This document shows, in pieces, positions 1-8,362 of a stretch of DNA of 64,000 nt (the first letter of the stretch is position 1; the number at the start of each line of letters is the position of its first letter). Where the stretch lies: the NCBI RefSeq assembly GCF_013761175.1, contig NZ_JACDUR010000008.1, positions 578,546-642,545 of the forward strand. The letters are read 5' to 3'. The position numbers and the translations under genes are program-made. The DNA is from Nonomuraea soli (lineage in GTDB: Bacteria > Actinomycetota > Actinomycetes > Streptosporangiales > Streptosporangiaceae). The notes below the pieces were generated by a model, which had not been told where the DNA came from, did not search any database, and saw only the letters and a list, made by a program, of their open reading frames with translations.

Positions 1-16
1 TCAAGGAGAGAACCTT

Positions 17-1066
17 ATGAAGCGCAGAGGATTCCTTGTCGGCGGTGCCGTCCTGGGCGCCGGCACCCTCGTGTCTGCCTGCACCAGCAACGAGCCCGCC
101 GCCACGGCCAACTCACCCGCCCCTGCCCCCGCCGCCACCGCCACCGGCGGCAACGACCAGCCCGGCACCAAGGTGGTCATCGGCTTCTCCGCCCCCGCCG
201 CCGACCACGGCTGGATCGCGGCGATCGCCAAGAACGCCGAGGCGACCGCCAAGCAGTACCCCGACATCGAGTTCAAGCCCGTCGAACCGACCAACGACAT
301 CAACGCCCAGATCTCCGCGGTCGAATCGCTCATCCAGGCCAAGGTCAACGCCCTGGTCCTGCTGCCCAACGACGGCCAGCAGCTCAACCAGGTCGCCCTG
401 GCCGCCACCGCCGCCGGCATCCCGGTGATCAACCTCGACCGCATCTTCCCCGACAAGCTCGCCTACCGGACCTGGATCGGCGGCGACAACTACGGCATGG
501 GCGTGGCCGCCGGGCACTACATCGGCAAGAAGCTCAAGGACAAGGGGGTCAGCAACCCGGTCATCGTGGAGATCCAGGGCATCGCCACGCTTCCGCTGAC
601 CCAGGACCGCAGCAAGGGCTTCGAGGACGCGCTCAAGACGTACGGCTTCAGCGTGACCGCCAAGCAGGACGCGCAGTTCACCGTGGAGACCGGCAACGAG
701 GTCGCCACCAGCCTGCTGCAGGCGCACAAGAAGATCGACGCCATGTGGAACCACGACGACGACCAGGGCGTGGGCGTGCTCGCGGCCATCAAGGAGTCGG
801 GACGCAACGAGTTCTTCATGGTCGGCGGCGCCGGATCCGCCAACGCCATGCGCGAGATCCAGGCCGGATCCAGCGTGCTGGAGGCGACCGTCACCTACAG
901 CCCGACCATGGCCTCCTCGGCGATCAAGCTGGCCAGGCTCGTCGCCCAGGGCAAGGGCATGACGGACCTGGTGGAGACCCAGGTGCCGCAGTCGATCACG
1001 CTCGCCTCGGAGACCATCACCAAGGAGAACGTGGAGAAGTACCTGCCGCTGGGCTTCGAGTCCTGA
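17..1066 (+). CDS. Sugar ABC transporter substrate-binding lipoprotein (RbsB-like)
   Basis: A 349-residue periplasmic-binding-protein fold (type I, RbsB/LacI-like) that should capture a sugar outside the membrane for an ABC importer. The N-terminus has a twin-arginine start (MKRRGF) and a lipobox (LVSAC), so it is probably exported and lipid-anchored at Cys22. The mature part shows the family signatures PAADHGW near residue 60, AKVNALVLLPND near 110, VINLDRIF near 138 and HDDDQGVGVLAAI near 245. AAGGAG lies just upstream of the ATG, which supports this start. The partner ATPase and permease are not downstream, where a convergent gene follows, so they may lie left of the window. The ligand cannot be read from sequence. 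Confidence 0.9.
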   Translation: MKRRGFLVGGAVLGAGTLVSACTSNEPAATANSPAPAPAATATGGNDQPGTKVVIGFSAPAADHGWIAAIAKNAEATAKQYPDIEFKPVEPTNDINAQISAVESLIQAKVNALVLLPNDGQQLNQVALAATAAGIPVINLDRIFPDKLAYRTWIGGDNYGMGVAAGHYIGKKLKDKGVSNPVIVEIQGIATLPLTQDRSKGFEDALKTYGFSVTAKQDAQFTVETGNEVATSLLQAHKKIDAMWNHDDDQGVGVLAAIKESGRNEFFMVGGAGSANAMREIQAGSSVLEATVTYSPTMASSAIKLARLVAQGKGMTDLVETQVPQSITLASETITKENVEKYLPLGFES

Positions 1067-1072
1067 CAGCGG

Positions 1073-1110
1073 GCGGCGCCTCCCGCGCCGTGAGGTTCGG
1101 GAGGCGCCGC
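1073..1110. terminator. Bidirectional hairpin terminator
   Basis: Perfect 13-bp inverted repeat GCGGCGCCTCCCG (1073-1085) / CGGGAGGCGCCGC (1098-1110) with a 12-nt loop. It fills the gap between two convergent genes and probably ends both transcripts. There is no clear U-tract, as is common in actinomycetes. Confidence 0.75.
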
Positions 1111-1112
1111 GC

Positions 1113-2069
1113 TCAGCCGAGCAGCACCTGTTCGAGCACGTGGTCGCCGATGGCCGCCATGGCCGGGTTGTCGGCCGAGAACGTCGCCAGGCCGCTGCCC
1201 ATCGCCAGCGCCCAGCCGCGGGCACGCTGCCAGGTCACCTCGTCGGCGTCGACGTGGGCGCGGAAGACCTCGCGCGCCTTCTCGTCGAAGACCAGCCATC
1301 CGGCGGCCAGGTCGGTGGCGGGGTCGCCGCTGGTCAGGTCACCGAAATCGAGCACCGCCGCCAGCTCGACACCGCGCCCACCGCCACTCGCACCGCGCTC
1401 ACCGTTGCGCGGGCCGCCCCCGCCACCGCCTGGGGCGCGCTCGCCGTCGTGGGCACCGTGCCCGCTGCCACTGACCAGCAGGTTGCCCGGGTGCGGGTCG
1501 CCGTGCAGCCACACCGGCGGCCCCTGCCACGGCGGTAGGTCGACCAGCGTCTCCCACAGCGCCAGCAGCTCCTCGCGCCGCTCCAGGTGGGGCAGCCGCT
1601 GGCGCAGTGCCTGATCGCGCTTCGGCAGCGCAACGCCGCGCACGGGGTTGGGCGGCGCGTCCGCCGGAGCGGGCCGATGCAGCTGGTTCATGAACGCCGC
1701 CAGCTGCGGCGCCAGCGGGGCCCGCTCCGACGGCGGCACCTCGGTCACCGTCGTCCCCTCGAACCACGGCGCGATCGTCCACGGCCACGGATACCCCTCA
1801 CCCGGCACCCCCGCCCTCACCGGGACGGGCAGCGCCACCTCCACGTATCCGGCCAGCACCGGCATCCACCGCTGCTCGTTGACGATCAGGGTCACCGCGA
1901 CCTCACGCCGCGGCAGCCGTACGGCCAGGTCCGTCCCCAGCCGGTAGATCACGTTGTCCCAGCCGTTGGCGACGAGGGTGAGGGGCCCCGCGAGATCGGG
2001 GTGCTGGGAGCGGACGAGGCGGTCCACCAGGTCCACGGGGACGTCGACTTCTGCGGCAGGGGTGTACAT
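1113..2069 (-). CDS. Aminoglycoside-phosphotransferase (APH) family kinase
   Basis: A 318-residue small-molecule kinase of the APH/choline-kinase fold. The catalytic loop HGDPHPGNLL and the Mg-binding DFGDLTSGDPATDLA segment are intact. The N-lobe has VIYRLGTDLAVRLPRR. A glycine/arginine-rich insertion of about 33 residues sits between the catalytic loop and the DFG-like motif, where family members normally have only a few residues. The start MYTPAAEVDVPVDL was chosen because the open frame further upstream overlaps the divergent epimerase and is non-conserved in character. The substrate is unknown; aminoglycoside resistance should not be assumed. It is divergent from the epimerase gene and shares an operator-containing spacer with it. 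Confidence 0.85.
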   Translation of the reverse strand: MYTPAAEVDVPVDLVDRLVRSQHPDLAGPLTLVANGWDNVIYRLGTDLAVRLPRREVAVTLIVNEQRWMPVLAGYVEVALPVPVRAGVPGEGYPWPWTIAPWFEGTTVTEVPPSERAPLAPQLAAFMNQLHRPAPADAPPNPVRGVALPKRDQALRQRLPHLERREELLALWETLVDLPPWQGPPVWLHGDPHPGNLLVSGSGHGAHDGERAPGGGGGGPRNGERGASGGGRGVELAAVLDFGDLTSGDPATDLAAGWLVFDEKAREVFRAHVDADEVTWQRARGWALAMGSGLATFSADNPAMAAIGDHVLEQVLLG

Positions 2070-2078
2070 CCCTACAAC

Positions 2079-2095
2079 GTTACAGTCACTGCAAC
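2079..2095. promoter_or_regulatory. Imperfect palindrome in divergent spacer
   Basis: GTTACAGTCACTGCAAC is a 17-bp dyad (7 of 8 pairs). It lies 10 nt upstream of the kinase start and directly beside a TTGACA hexamer (2097-2102) facing the epimerase. The position suits an operator controlling one or both divergent genes. No dedicated regulator is adjacent. Confidence 0.45.
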
Positions 2096-2159
2096 CTTGA
2101 CAGATCTTGGTACGGCGGGGCATGCTGCGGCTCACAAAACGATTTGCGTAGGGGAGTGG

Positions 2160-3011
2160 ATGGCCGATCATCCTCGCCGGGTCCTCGTCACCGGGGCCGC
2201 CGGAGATCTCGGGCGGGTCGTCCTGGAGTTGCTGGCCCGCCTGGGCGTCTCCGTCACCGGTCTCGACCGCCACGATCCGGGAGACCTGCCGCTCGAACGT
2301 ATGGTGGTCGGCGACGCGGGCGAGCCGTCCGTCGTCCGGCAGGCGCTGCCGGGAGCCGAGGCGGTGATCCACCTGGCCGCCATCCCGGCGCCCGTCCTCG
2401 GCACGCCCGAGGAGGTCTTCTGCGGCAACACCCGCGCCACCTTCGTGGTCCTGGAGGAGGCCGGGCACGCGGGCGTCCGGCGCGTCGCCCTGGCCAGCAG
2501 CATGTCTGCCACCGGCATGGCCTGGGCGGGACGCGACCTGCACCCGGCCTACGTGCCCGTCGACGAGCGGCTGCCGCTCCAAGTCGAAGACCCGTACGGG
2601 CTGTCCAAGCAGGTCGACGAGACCACTGCCGAGATGATGAGCCGCCGCCACGGCATGACCACCGTCGCGCTGCGCTTCCCGCGGCTCGGCGGGCCGGGCG
2701 ACAAGCTCCAGGAGACCGCCAAGCAGTGGGCCGACGAGCCGGGCAGCGGCGCCGCGGAGTTGTGGGCCTACCTCGACTACCGCGACGCCGCCAGGGCCGC
2801 TTGGCTGGCGATCAGCCGGCCGCTCACCGGACACCACGTGCTCTTCGTCGCCGCGCCCAACACCCTCGCGGCGCTGCCGACCGAGCAGCTGCTCGACGCC
2901 TACCACCCCGAGGCGGCGCGCACGGCCGCGCTGCCGGGGCGCAGCGTGCCGGTGGACGTCGGAGCGGCGCGCAGGCTGCTCGGCTTCTCGGCCGGGCACG
3001 TCGTGCCGTGA
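2160..3011 (+). CDS. NAD(P)-dependent epimerase/dehydratase family protein (extended SDR)
   Basis: A 283-residue extended SDR. The Rossmann motif is VTGAAGDLG at residues 9-17 and the active-site segment is DPYGLSKQ (YxxxK). HLAAIPAP and ALRFPRLGG are typical of the nucleotide-sugar/uronate epimerase-dehydrogenase branch. The ATG at 2160 starts exactly at the Rossmann strand; an in-frame GTG lies slightly upstream. It could act on a sugar or uronate, which would fit the neighbouring carbohydrate genes, but the substrate is not deducible. The next gene downstream in the same direction is a regulator preceded by its own repeats, so this gene is probably monocistronic. Confidence 0.87.
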   Translation: MADHPRRVLVTGAAGDLGRVVLELLARLGVSVTGLDRHDPGDLPLERMVVGDAGEPSVVRQALPGAEAVIHLAAIPAPVLGTPEEVFCGNTRATFVVLEEAGHAGVRRVALASSMSATGMAWAGRDLHPAYVPVDERLPLQVEDPYGLSKQVDETTAEMMSRRHGMTTVALRFPRLGGPGDKLQETAKQWADEPGSGAAELWAYLDYRDAARAAWLAISRPLTGHHVLFVAAPNTLAALPTEQLLDAYHPEAARTAALPGRSVPVDVGAARRLLGFSAGHVVP

Positions 3012-3042
3012 GCGGCTCACAGCAGGTCGCACCGTGAGCGGC

Positions 3043-3082
3043 TGTAAACTTTCGGTGAATGTAAGGATGGTTTGAATGTAAG
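3043..3082 (+). promoter_or_regulatory. Three TGTAA direct repeats at 17-bp period
   Basis: TGTAAA at 3043, TGTAAG at 3060 and TGTAAG at 3077 are spaced exactly 17 bp apart, the last two inside the longer copies GAATGTAAG (3057-3065, 3074-3082). The array ends 9 nt before the start codon of the TetR-LacI fusion gene. This is the arrangement expected for repeated protein contacts on almost the same DNA face, probably autoregulatory. Confidence 0.5.
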
Positions 3083-3091
3083 ATCTGGCGC

Positions 3092-4945
3092 ATGTCTGCC
3101 GAGGAACGTCCCGCCGACCGGCGCGAGCGCAAGAAGGCCGAGTCGCGGCGGGCGGTCGCCGAGACCGCGCTGCGGCTGTTCGCCGAGCGCGGATTCGACG
3201 GGGTGACCATCGCCGAGGTCGCGGAGGCGGCCGACGTGTCGGCGAAGACGGTGTTCAACTACTTCCCGGTCAAGGAGCAGCTGTTCTTCGAGCACGAGCC
3301 GCTGCTGGCCGTGTCGCCGCCGGAGATGGCGGCGGGGCTGGGGGAAGGCGCGCTGCGGGTGGCCGACGAGGCCACGTTGACCACCTACGCACGCATTTAT
3401 CGCGACAGTGGCACGCTCCAGGCCTACGGGCGCGAACTCTTCGCCGCTCGTCAGCGTGAGCTGGCCGTACTGCTCGCGCGGCCGGAAGGTGAACGTTCAC
3501 CCCGCCCCGCTCCGGGGATGCTGGCCGCGCTCGTCACCGCGGCCCTGCACCAGGCGTGGGAGCGCGTGTTGCTGGAGGTGGCCGAAGGGCGGGCCGCCGC
3601 AGAGGCCGTGGGGGAGGGGCTGCTGGCCCTGGAGTCGGCGATCGTGCCGCTGGCAGGTTTGATGGGCGGCCCCGCCGGAGCCGAGCCGCCGCCTGCGCCC
3701 GCACCGCCGCACCGGCCGGAGGGCGCTTCACGAGCGCCGAGCGCCTCACGCGGAAGGGGTGTCGCCGCAGGTCACGTTGCCGGTGGCGACCAGGACACCG
3801 ACGCCGCCACGCGCGGTGCGGCGGCCGCAGCTCACGCCCCCTCGCCCGCCCAGAGCGCCCCACGTGCCGTCGCCACGGTTGACCGGAGCGCCGCCGCGGG
3901 GCACGCCGCGCAGCCCGGCCTGTTCTCCGAGGGCGCCAGGACTCCGCGCGGCGACCGGCCGAGCATCACGCGCGTCGCCGAGCTGGCCGGCGTCAGCGCC
4001 ACCACCGTCTCCCACACGCTCAACGGCCGCCGCCCCGTCGCCGAGGAGACCAGGCGGCGCGTCCTGCGGGCCATCGACGAGCTCGGCTACCGCCCGAACG
4101 TCCTGGCCAGGGGCCTGCGCACCAGCCGCAGCCAGACCATCGGCCTGATCATCCCCGACATCACCAACCCGTTCTACCCCGCCCTGGCGCGCGGCTTCCA
4201 GGACGTCCTCGGGCCCGCGGGCTACGACCAGATCATCGGCAACACCGACGGCGACAGGAACCTGGAGCGGGCGGCGATCGAGCAGATGATCGCCCGCCAG
4301 GTCGACGGCCTTGCCTTCGCGGTCTTCCACACCCACGCCGAGGATCTGATGCCCGCCATCGAGGCGGGCATCCCGGTGGTACGGCTGGGCGGACGGCTGG
4401 CGCAGCGCGGGGTCGACCTGGTGCACAGCGACGACGAGGGCGGCGCGGCCGAGGCGACCCGTTACCTGCTGTCGCGGGGCTACCGGCGCATCGGCTTCGT
4501 GTGCGGGGCCCAGGCGGAGGGCCCGGCGGCCGAGCGGGTGGCGGGCTATCGCGCGGCGCTGGGCGACGCCGGCCACGCCCCCTCCGACCTGGTCGTCTAT
4601 ACCGACTTCAGCCGCGCGGGCGGCGCCGAGGGCGCGTCACGCCTGCTCGACCTGCCTCACCCCCCTGACGCGGTCCTGTGCGCCAACGACCTGATGGCGA
4701 TCGGCGCCCTCGACACCGCCGGGGCGCGCGGTCTGCGGGTGCCCGACGACCTGGCGGTCATGGGGTTCGACGACATCGAGGCCGCCGGCCTGGTCTCGCC
4801 CGGTCTGACCACGATGGCCAACCCCGCCAGGGAGATCGGCCGGGCGAGCGCCACCAGGCTGCTGGAGCGCCTGGAGGGACGCCTGGCCGAGCCGTACAGC
4901 GAGATCGTCATCCCGGCACGGCTGGTGCGCCGCCGTTCGGCGTGA
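3092..4945 (+). CDS. TetR-LacI fusion transcriptional regulator
   Basis: A 617-residue protein in one uninterrupted frame with two complete DNA-binding modules. Residues 15-65 form a TetR helix-turn-helix (VTIAEVAEAADVSAKTVFNYF), followed by a TetR-like helical domain to about residue 190. Residues about 195-288 are an Ala/Pro/Gly/Arg-rich linker. From about 291 there is a full LacI repressor: HTH (ITRVAELAGVSATTVSHTLNG), hinge, then a periplasmic-binding-like sensor (LIIPDITNPFY, CANDLMAIGAL, VMGFDDIEAAGLVSP). The LacI half probably controls the glycosidase/importer operon immediately downstream. A frame-restoring error, or two genes whose junction simply lacks a stop in GC-rich DNA, cannot be excluded from sequence alone. 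No RBS-linked internal start is obvious in the linker. Confidence 0.8.
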   Translation: MSAEERPADRRERKKAESRRAVAETALRLFAERGFDGVTIAEVAEAADVSAKTVFNYFPVKEQLFFEHEPLLAVSPPEMAAGLGEGALRVADEATLTTYARIYRDSGTLQAYGRELFAARQRELAVLLARPEGERSPRPAPGMLAALVTAALHQAWERVLLEVAEGRAAAEAVGEGLLALESAIVPLAGLMGGPAGAEPPPAPAPPHRPEGASRAPSASRGRGVAAGHVAGGDQDTDAATRGAAAAAHAPSPAQSAPRAVATVDRSAAAGHAAQPGLFSEGARTPRGDRPSITRVAELAGVSATTVSHTLNGRRPVAEETRRRVLRAIDELGYRPNVLARGLRTSRSQTIGLIIPDITNPFYPALARGFQDVLGPAGYDQIIGNTDGDRNLERAAIEQMIARQVDGLAFAVFHTHAEDLMPAIEAGIPVVRLGGRLAQRGVDLVHSDDEGGAAEATRYLLSRGYRRIGFVCGAQAEGPAAERVAGYRAALGDAGHAPSDLVVYTDFSRAGGAEGASRLLDLPHPPDAVLCANDLMAIGALDTAGARGLRVPDDLAVMGFDDIEAAGLVSPGLTTMANPAREIGRASATRLLERLEGRLAEPYSEIVIPARLVRRRSA

Positions 4946-4948
4946 GTC

Positions 4949-4976
4949 TTGACACGCGAAGCGTTGCGTGTAGATT
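4949..4976 (+). promoter_or_regulatory. Promoter of GH99/ABC operon with embedded operator
   Basis: The -35 is TTGACA (4949-4954) and the -10 is TAGATT (4971-4976), with 16 bp between them. A 20-bp imperfect palindrome (4952-4971; arms ACACGC/GCGTGT, GC centre, 8 of 10 pairs) occupies the spacer, a classical repressor site. A second weak dyad AGATT/AATCT spans 4972-4990. The adjacent LacI-type regulator is the natural candidate ligand. Confidence 0.7.
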
Positions 4977-5028
4977 TCGAGCACGAATCTTAACGATTTG
5001 CATAGCTGCGCTCCTGGAGTGACCCCCC

Positions 5029-6048
5029 ATGAAAGGACGCCTCGTGCGAGCTTCCGCAAAACGTCGAAACCTCGTCCTGACCGCTCTGGTGATGATGCTG
5101 GCCGTCCTGCTGCCCGTCCCGCAGGCGGGCGCCGCCAGGCTCTCGGACAAGGTGCACCTGTTCTACTATCCCTGGTACGGCACCAGCCCCTGGCGCCACT
5201 GGCAGCAGGGCGGCCACACCCCGCCCGACGACATCGGCGCCGACCTCTACCCCGCCCTCGGCGCCTACGACTCCGCGACCGCCGCCGACCGGCACATGAA
5301 GTGGGTGCGCCGCTCCGGGGCCGGAGTGATCGTCTACAGCTGGTGGGGTCAGGGCAGCTACGAGGACGGCCTCATCCGCACCGTGATGGACGCCGCCGCC
5401 AAGCGGGGCGTCAAGGTCGCCTGGCACCTTGAGCCGTACGAGGGCCGCACCGCCGCCTCGACCGTCGCCGACATCCAGTACCTCAACCAGGCGTACGGCA
5501 CGCATCCGGCCTTCCACAACGTCTTCTACGTCTTCTGGAGCCTGCAGATCGCCGACTGGAGCGCCCTGGAGCAGGTCAACGACGACAACATCGTCCTCGC
5601 CCAGACGACCGACACCTCCAAGATCGCCCACTTCAACGGCCTGTACACCTACGACGGCATCGCCGGAGCCACCGCGCCCGGATGGAAGCAGGCCGGGGAG
5701 TACGCCAAGGCCAACGGCCTGATCTGGGCCCCGTCGGTGGCGCCCGGCTACATCGACGACCGCGCGGTCCCGGGCAACACCACGCCGACCGTCACCCGCG
5801 ACGACGGCGCCGCCTACGACAAGCAGTGGAACAACGCCCTGACCAACCAGGCCACCTGGGTCTCGGTCACCTCCTTCAACGAGTGGCACGAAGGCTCGGT
5901 CATCGAACCGGCCGACAGCAGCCCTCCGCCCGGTTACGGCTACCAGACCTTCGACGGCGCGTACGGCAAGCGCGGCAAGGCGGCCGAGACCGCCTACCTG
6001 GACCGCACGAAGTACTGGGTCGACAGATTCGACAGGGAGCGCTCATGA
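5029..6048 (+). CDS. Secreted GH99-like endo-alpha-mannosidase family glycosidase
   Basis: A 339-residue exported protein. The first about 33 residues form a signal peptide (basic start, a hydrophobic run ending VLLPVPQAGA). The mature enzyme opens with FYYPWYGTSPWRHW and contains IVYSWWGQGSYEDG, VAWHLEPYEGRT and TSFNEWHEGSVIEP, the conserved blocks of GH99-like alpha-mannanases/endomannosidases. It probably cleaves an extracellular mannose-containing glycan and passes products to the importer encoded next. It is the first gene of a four-gene operon; its stop overlaps the next ATG (ATGA). Exact linkage specificity is unknown. Confidence 0.82.
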   Translation: MKGRLVRASAKRRNLVLTALVMMLAVLLPVPQAGAARLSDKVHLFYYPWYGTSPWRHWQQGGHTPPDDIGADLYPALGAYDSATAADRHMKWVRRSGAGVIVYSWWGQGSYEDGLIRTVMDAAAKRGVKVAWHLEPYEGRTAASTVADIQYLNQAYGTHPAFHNVFYVFWSLQIADWSALEQVNDDNIVLAQTTDTSKIAHFNGLYTYDGIAGATAPGWKQAGEYAKANGLIWAPSVAPGYIDDRAVPGNTTPTVTRDDGAAYDKQWNNALTNQATWVSVTSFNEWHEGSVIEPADSSPPPGYGYQTFDGAYGKRGKAAETAYLDRTKYWVDRFDRERS

Positions 6049-7415
6049 CCGCAGGACGCACGCTCGCGCTGGTCCTGGCCGCCGCGGTGGGCCTGACCGC
6101 CTGCAACGCCGCCCAGCCGCAGCAACAGCAGCAGGGCGGCACGGCCGCCTCCCTGACGATGTGGACCTTCAAGAAGTCGCACGCCGACGCGCTGAACAAG
6201 GCGGCCGGGCAGTTCAAGGCCGAGACCGGCATCAGCGTCACCGTCGAGGCCGTCACCCCCGACGACGTGTTCGTCAGCAAGGTGCAGAGCGCGGCGCAGA
6301 CCAACGGCCTACCCGACGTGCTGGAGGTGCACGCGGGCGGCGAGGACCTGGAGATGGGCGCCTCCGGCCTGCTGCAGGATCTGGCCGCCGACGTGAACGA
6401 CGCCTGGAAGGGCCGCCTGCTGCCCTCCACCCAGGAGACAGGTGTGCTCACCCAGGAGAAGATCGACTCGGTGGCCGCCGACTCGCCGATGAAGCAGGGC
6501 AAGGCCGGCCAGCGGTTCAGCGTGCCGTTCACCGCCGGAGCCTTCGGCATCGTCTACGCCAACAAGGACAAGCTCAAGGCCGCCGGGCTCGATCCGGAGA
6601 CGCCGCCCAAGACGTGGGAGGAGTTCGTCGCCGCGCTGGAGAAGACGACCGCGGCCGACCAGGGCGGGCTGTCGCTCGGCCTGAAGGTGTCGCAGACCGG
6701 CTTCAACTGGATCTACCAGCCCCTGGCCTACGCCTACCTCGGCAAGGAGCGGTTCCAGGCGCTGTTCGCCAAGGGCGGCACGCAGGGCTTCTCCACCCCC
6801 GACGGGGTCAAGACGCTGGAGGTCTACAGCAGGCTCTCGCCGTACTGGATGCCCGGGGCCACCACGCTCGGCATCGACGAGGCCGACGTCGCCTTCGCGC
6901 AGGGCAAATCGGCCTTCAACGTCGGCGGCACCTTCACCCTGGCCTTCCTGAACCAGAACGGCCTGAGCCCCGACAAGCTGCTCACCTTCCCCATCCCGCC
7001 CTCCACCGAGGGCAGGAACCAGGCGATCTCCATGTCGCCGCTGGCCCTGACCGGGCTGGGCGTCACCGCCTCCACCCGCGACCGCGAGGCGGCGGTCAAG
7101 TGGATCGACTGGGTGACCTCGCCCAAGGGTGCGGGCATCGTCGCCAAGGAGTCGCTCGACCTGCCCGCCACCGACCTGGGCGCCGAGGCGGAGACCCTGC
7201 TCGGCAAGGACCTGGCGGCGCTGCAGAAGTACTTCACCGGGCCGCCGGAGACCGCCTACGAGGCCGGCGACTCCAGCTTCTTCCCCTCCGACTACGACCA
7301 GGTCAAACCGGGTGACCTGACCGTACGGCTGACGCCGCTCAAGGAGCTGACCGCCCAGCAGGCGGGCACCGAGCTCGACAAGGTCATCGCCGCCATGTGG
7401 AAATCCACGCAGTGA
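6045..7415 (+). CDS. Extracellular sugar-binding lipoprotein (MalE-like, ABC family 1)
   Basis: A 456-residue solute-binding protein of the oligosaccharide (CUT1) class. The lipobox VGLTAC is at residues 15-20 and is followed by a Gln-rich spacer. The body has LTMWTFKKSHADALNKAA, PFTAGAFGIVYANKDKL and KTWEEFVAALEK, typical of MalE-like proteins. The start ATG overlaps the stop of the glycosidase gene, so translation is coupled. It should deliver oligosaccharides released by the GH99-like enzyme to the two permeases downstream. The cognate ATPase is not encoded here; actinomycetes often use a shared MsiK-type ATPase. Confidence 0.9.
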   Translation: MTAGRTLALVLAAAVGLTACNAAQPQQQQQGGTAASLTMWTFKKSHADALNKAAGQFKAETGISVTVEAVTPDDVFVSKVQSAAQTNGLPDVLEVHAGGEDLEMGASGLLQDLAADVNDAWKGRLLPSTQETGVLTQEKIDSVAADSPMKQGKAGQRFSVPFTAGAFGIVYANKDKLKAAGLDPETPPKTWEEFVAALEKTTAADQGGLSLGLKVSQTGFNWIYQPLAYAYLGKERFQALFAKGGTQGFSTPDGVKTLEVYSRLSPYWMPGATTLGIDEADVAFAQGKSAFNVGGTFTLAFLNQNGLSPDKLLTFPIPPSTEGRNQAISMSPLALTGLGVTASTRDREAAVKWIDWVTSPKGAGIVAKESLDLPATDLGAEAETLLGKDLAALQKYFTGPPETAYEAGDSSFFPSDYDQVKPGDLTVRLTPLKELTAQQAGTELDKVIAAMWKSTQ

Positions 7416-8362
7416 GCACGCTGATCACCGGCGACCGCGCGGCGCGGCTTGACGCCAGGCCGCCCGCGCGGCCTCCCCGGCTGCGGCGCTGGCTGACCGG
7501 CTGGGCGTTCGTGACCCCGGCCGTGGCGCTCTTCCTGCTGATGGGCGTCTACACCATCGCCAGCGGCTTCCTGCTCAGCTTCGCCACATGGAACGGGTTC
7601 ACCCCGCAGTGGACCTGGGTGGGGCTGAAGAACTACGCCGACCTGCTGTACGCGGACCTGACGCTCGCGCCCGAGCTGCGGCGGGCGTTGTGGAACACGC
7701 TGCAGGTGATGGTCGCCGTGCCGGTGCTGACCGTGGTGGTGGCCCTGCCGCTGGCGATGATGCTCAACTCCGTCACCCGCCTGCGCGCCCTCCTCAGATC
7801 CGTCTACTTCCTGCCCTACGTCACCAGCGGGATCGCCGTCTACTACGCATGGCGCTACGTGCTGCAGCCCGACGGGGCGATCAACCTGCTGCTCGGCTCG
7901 CTCGGACTGGGCAGCCTGGCCCAGCCGCAGGGCTGGCTCGGCAACCCTGACACCGCCCTGCCCACGCTGATCCTCATCCTGGTGTGGTCGAGCGTGCCGG
8001 TGGCGACCCTGCTCTACCTGAGCGGCCTGCAGGCCATCGACGGCAACGTGATCGAGGCGGCCCAGATCGACGGCGCCGCACCCCGCCACGTGCTGCGCCA
8101 CATCATCTGGCCGCTGCTGCGGCCCATCACGATCGCGATCGTGCTGCTCGGCGTGCGCGACGCGCTGCACGGCTTCCAGATCTTCCTGATCATGACCAAC
8201 GGAGGGCCGGGCGGCCACACCGACGTGCTGGGCCTGATGACCTACCGGCTGTCGTTCATGAAGGGCCTGGCCCCCACGCTCGGCGTGGCCAGCGCGCTGG
8301 GCTGGCTGCTGTTCGCGGGCGCGGTGCTGATGACGCTGGCGTTCGGCAGGAGGGTGCGATGA
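7412..8362 (+). CDS. Sugar ABC transporter permease (MalF-like)
   Basis: About 316 residues with six hydrophobic segments and the EAA loop EAAQIDGAAPRHVLRHIIWPLLRP that docks to the ATPase. This is the MalF/UgpA-type subunit of a CUT1 importer. The GTG at 7412 is chosen because it overlaps the preceding stop (GTGA), matching the coupling seen throughout the operon. An ATG at 7397 in the same frame is an alternative that adds five residues. It pairs with the following permease. Confidence 0.88.
   Translation: MSTLITGDRAARLDARPPARPPRLRRWLTGWAFVTPAVALFLLMGVYTIASGFLLSFATWNGFTPQWTWVGLKNYADLLYADLTLAPELRRALWNTLQVMVAVPVLTVVVALPLAMMLNSVTRLRALLRSVYFLPYVTSGIAVYYAWRYVLQPDGAINLLLGSLGLGSLAQPQGWLGNPDTALPTLILILVWSSVPVATLLYLSGLQAIDGNVIEAAQIDGAAPRHVLRHIIWPLLRPITIAIVLLGVRDALHGFQIFLIMTNGGPGGHTDVLGLMTYRLSFMKGLAPTLGVASALGWLLFAGAVLMTLAFGRRVR

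Noticed and set aside
1113..2069. Aminoglycoside resistance gene for cluster self-protection
   Set aside because: Only the general APH fold is visible; it is far from the clusters and neither product class is an aminoglycoside.
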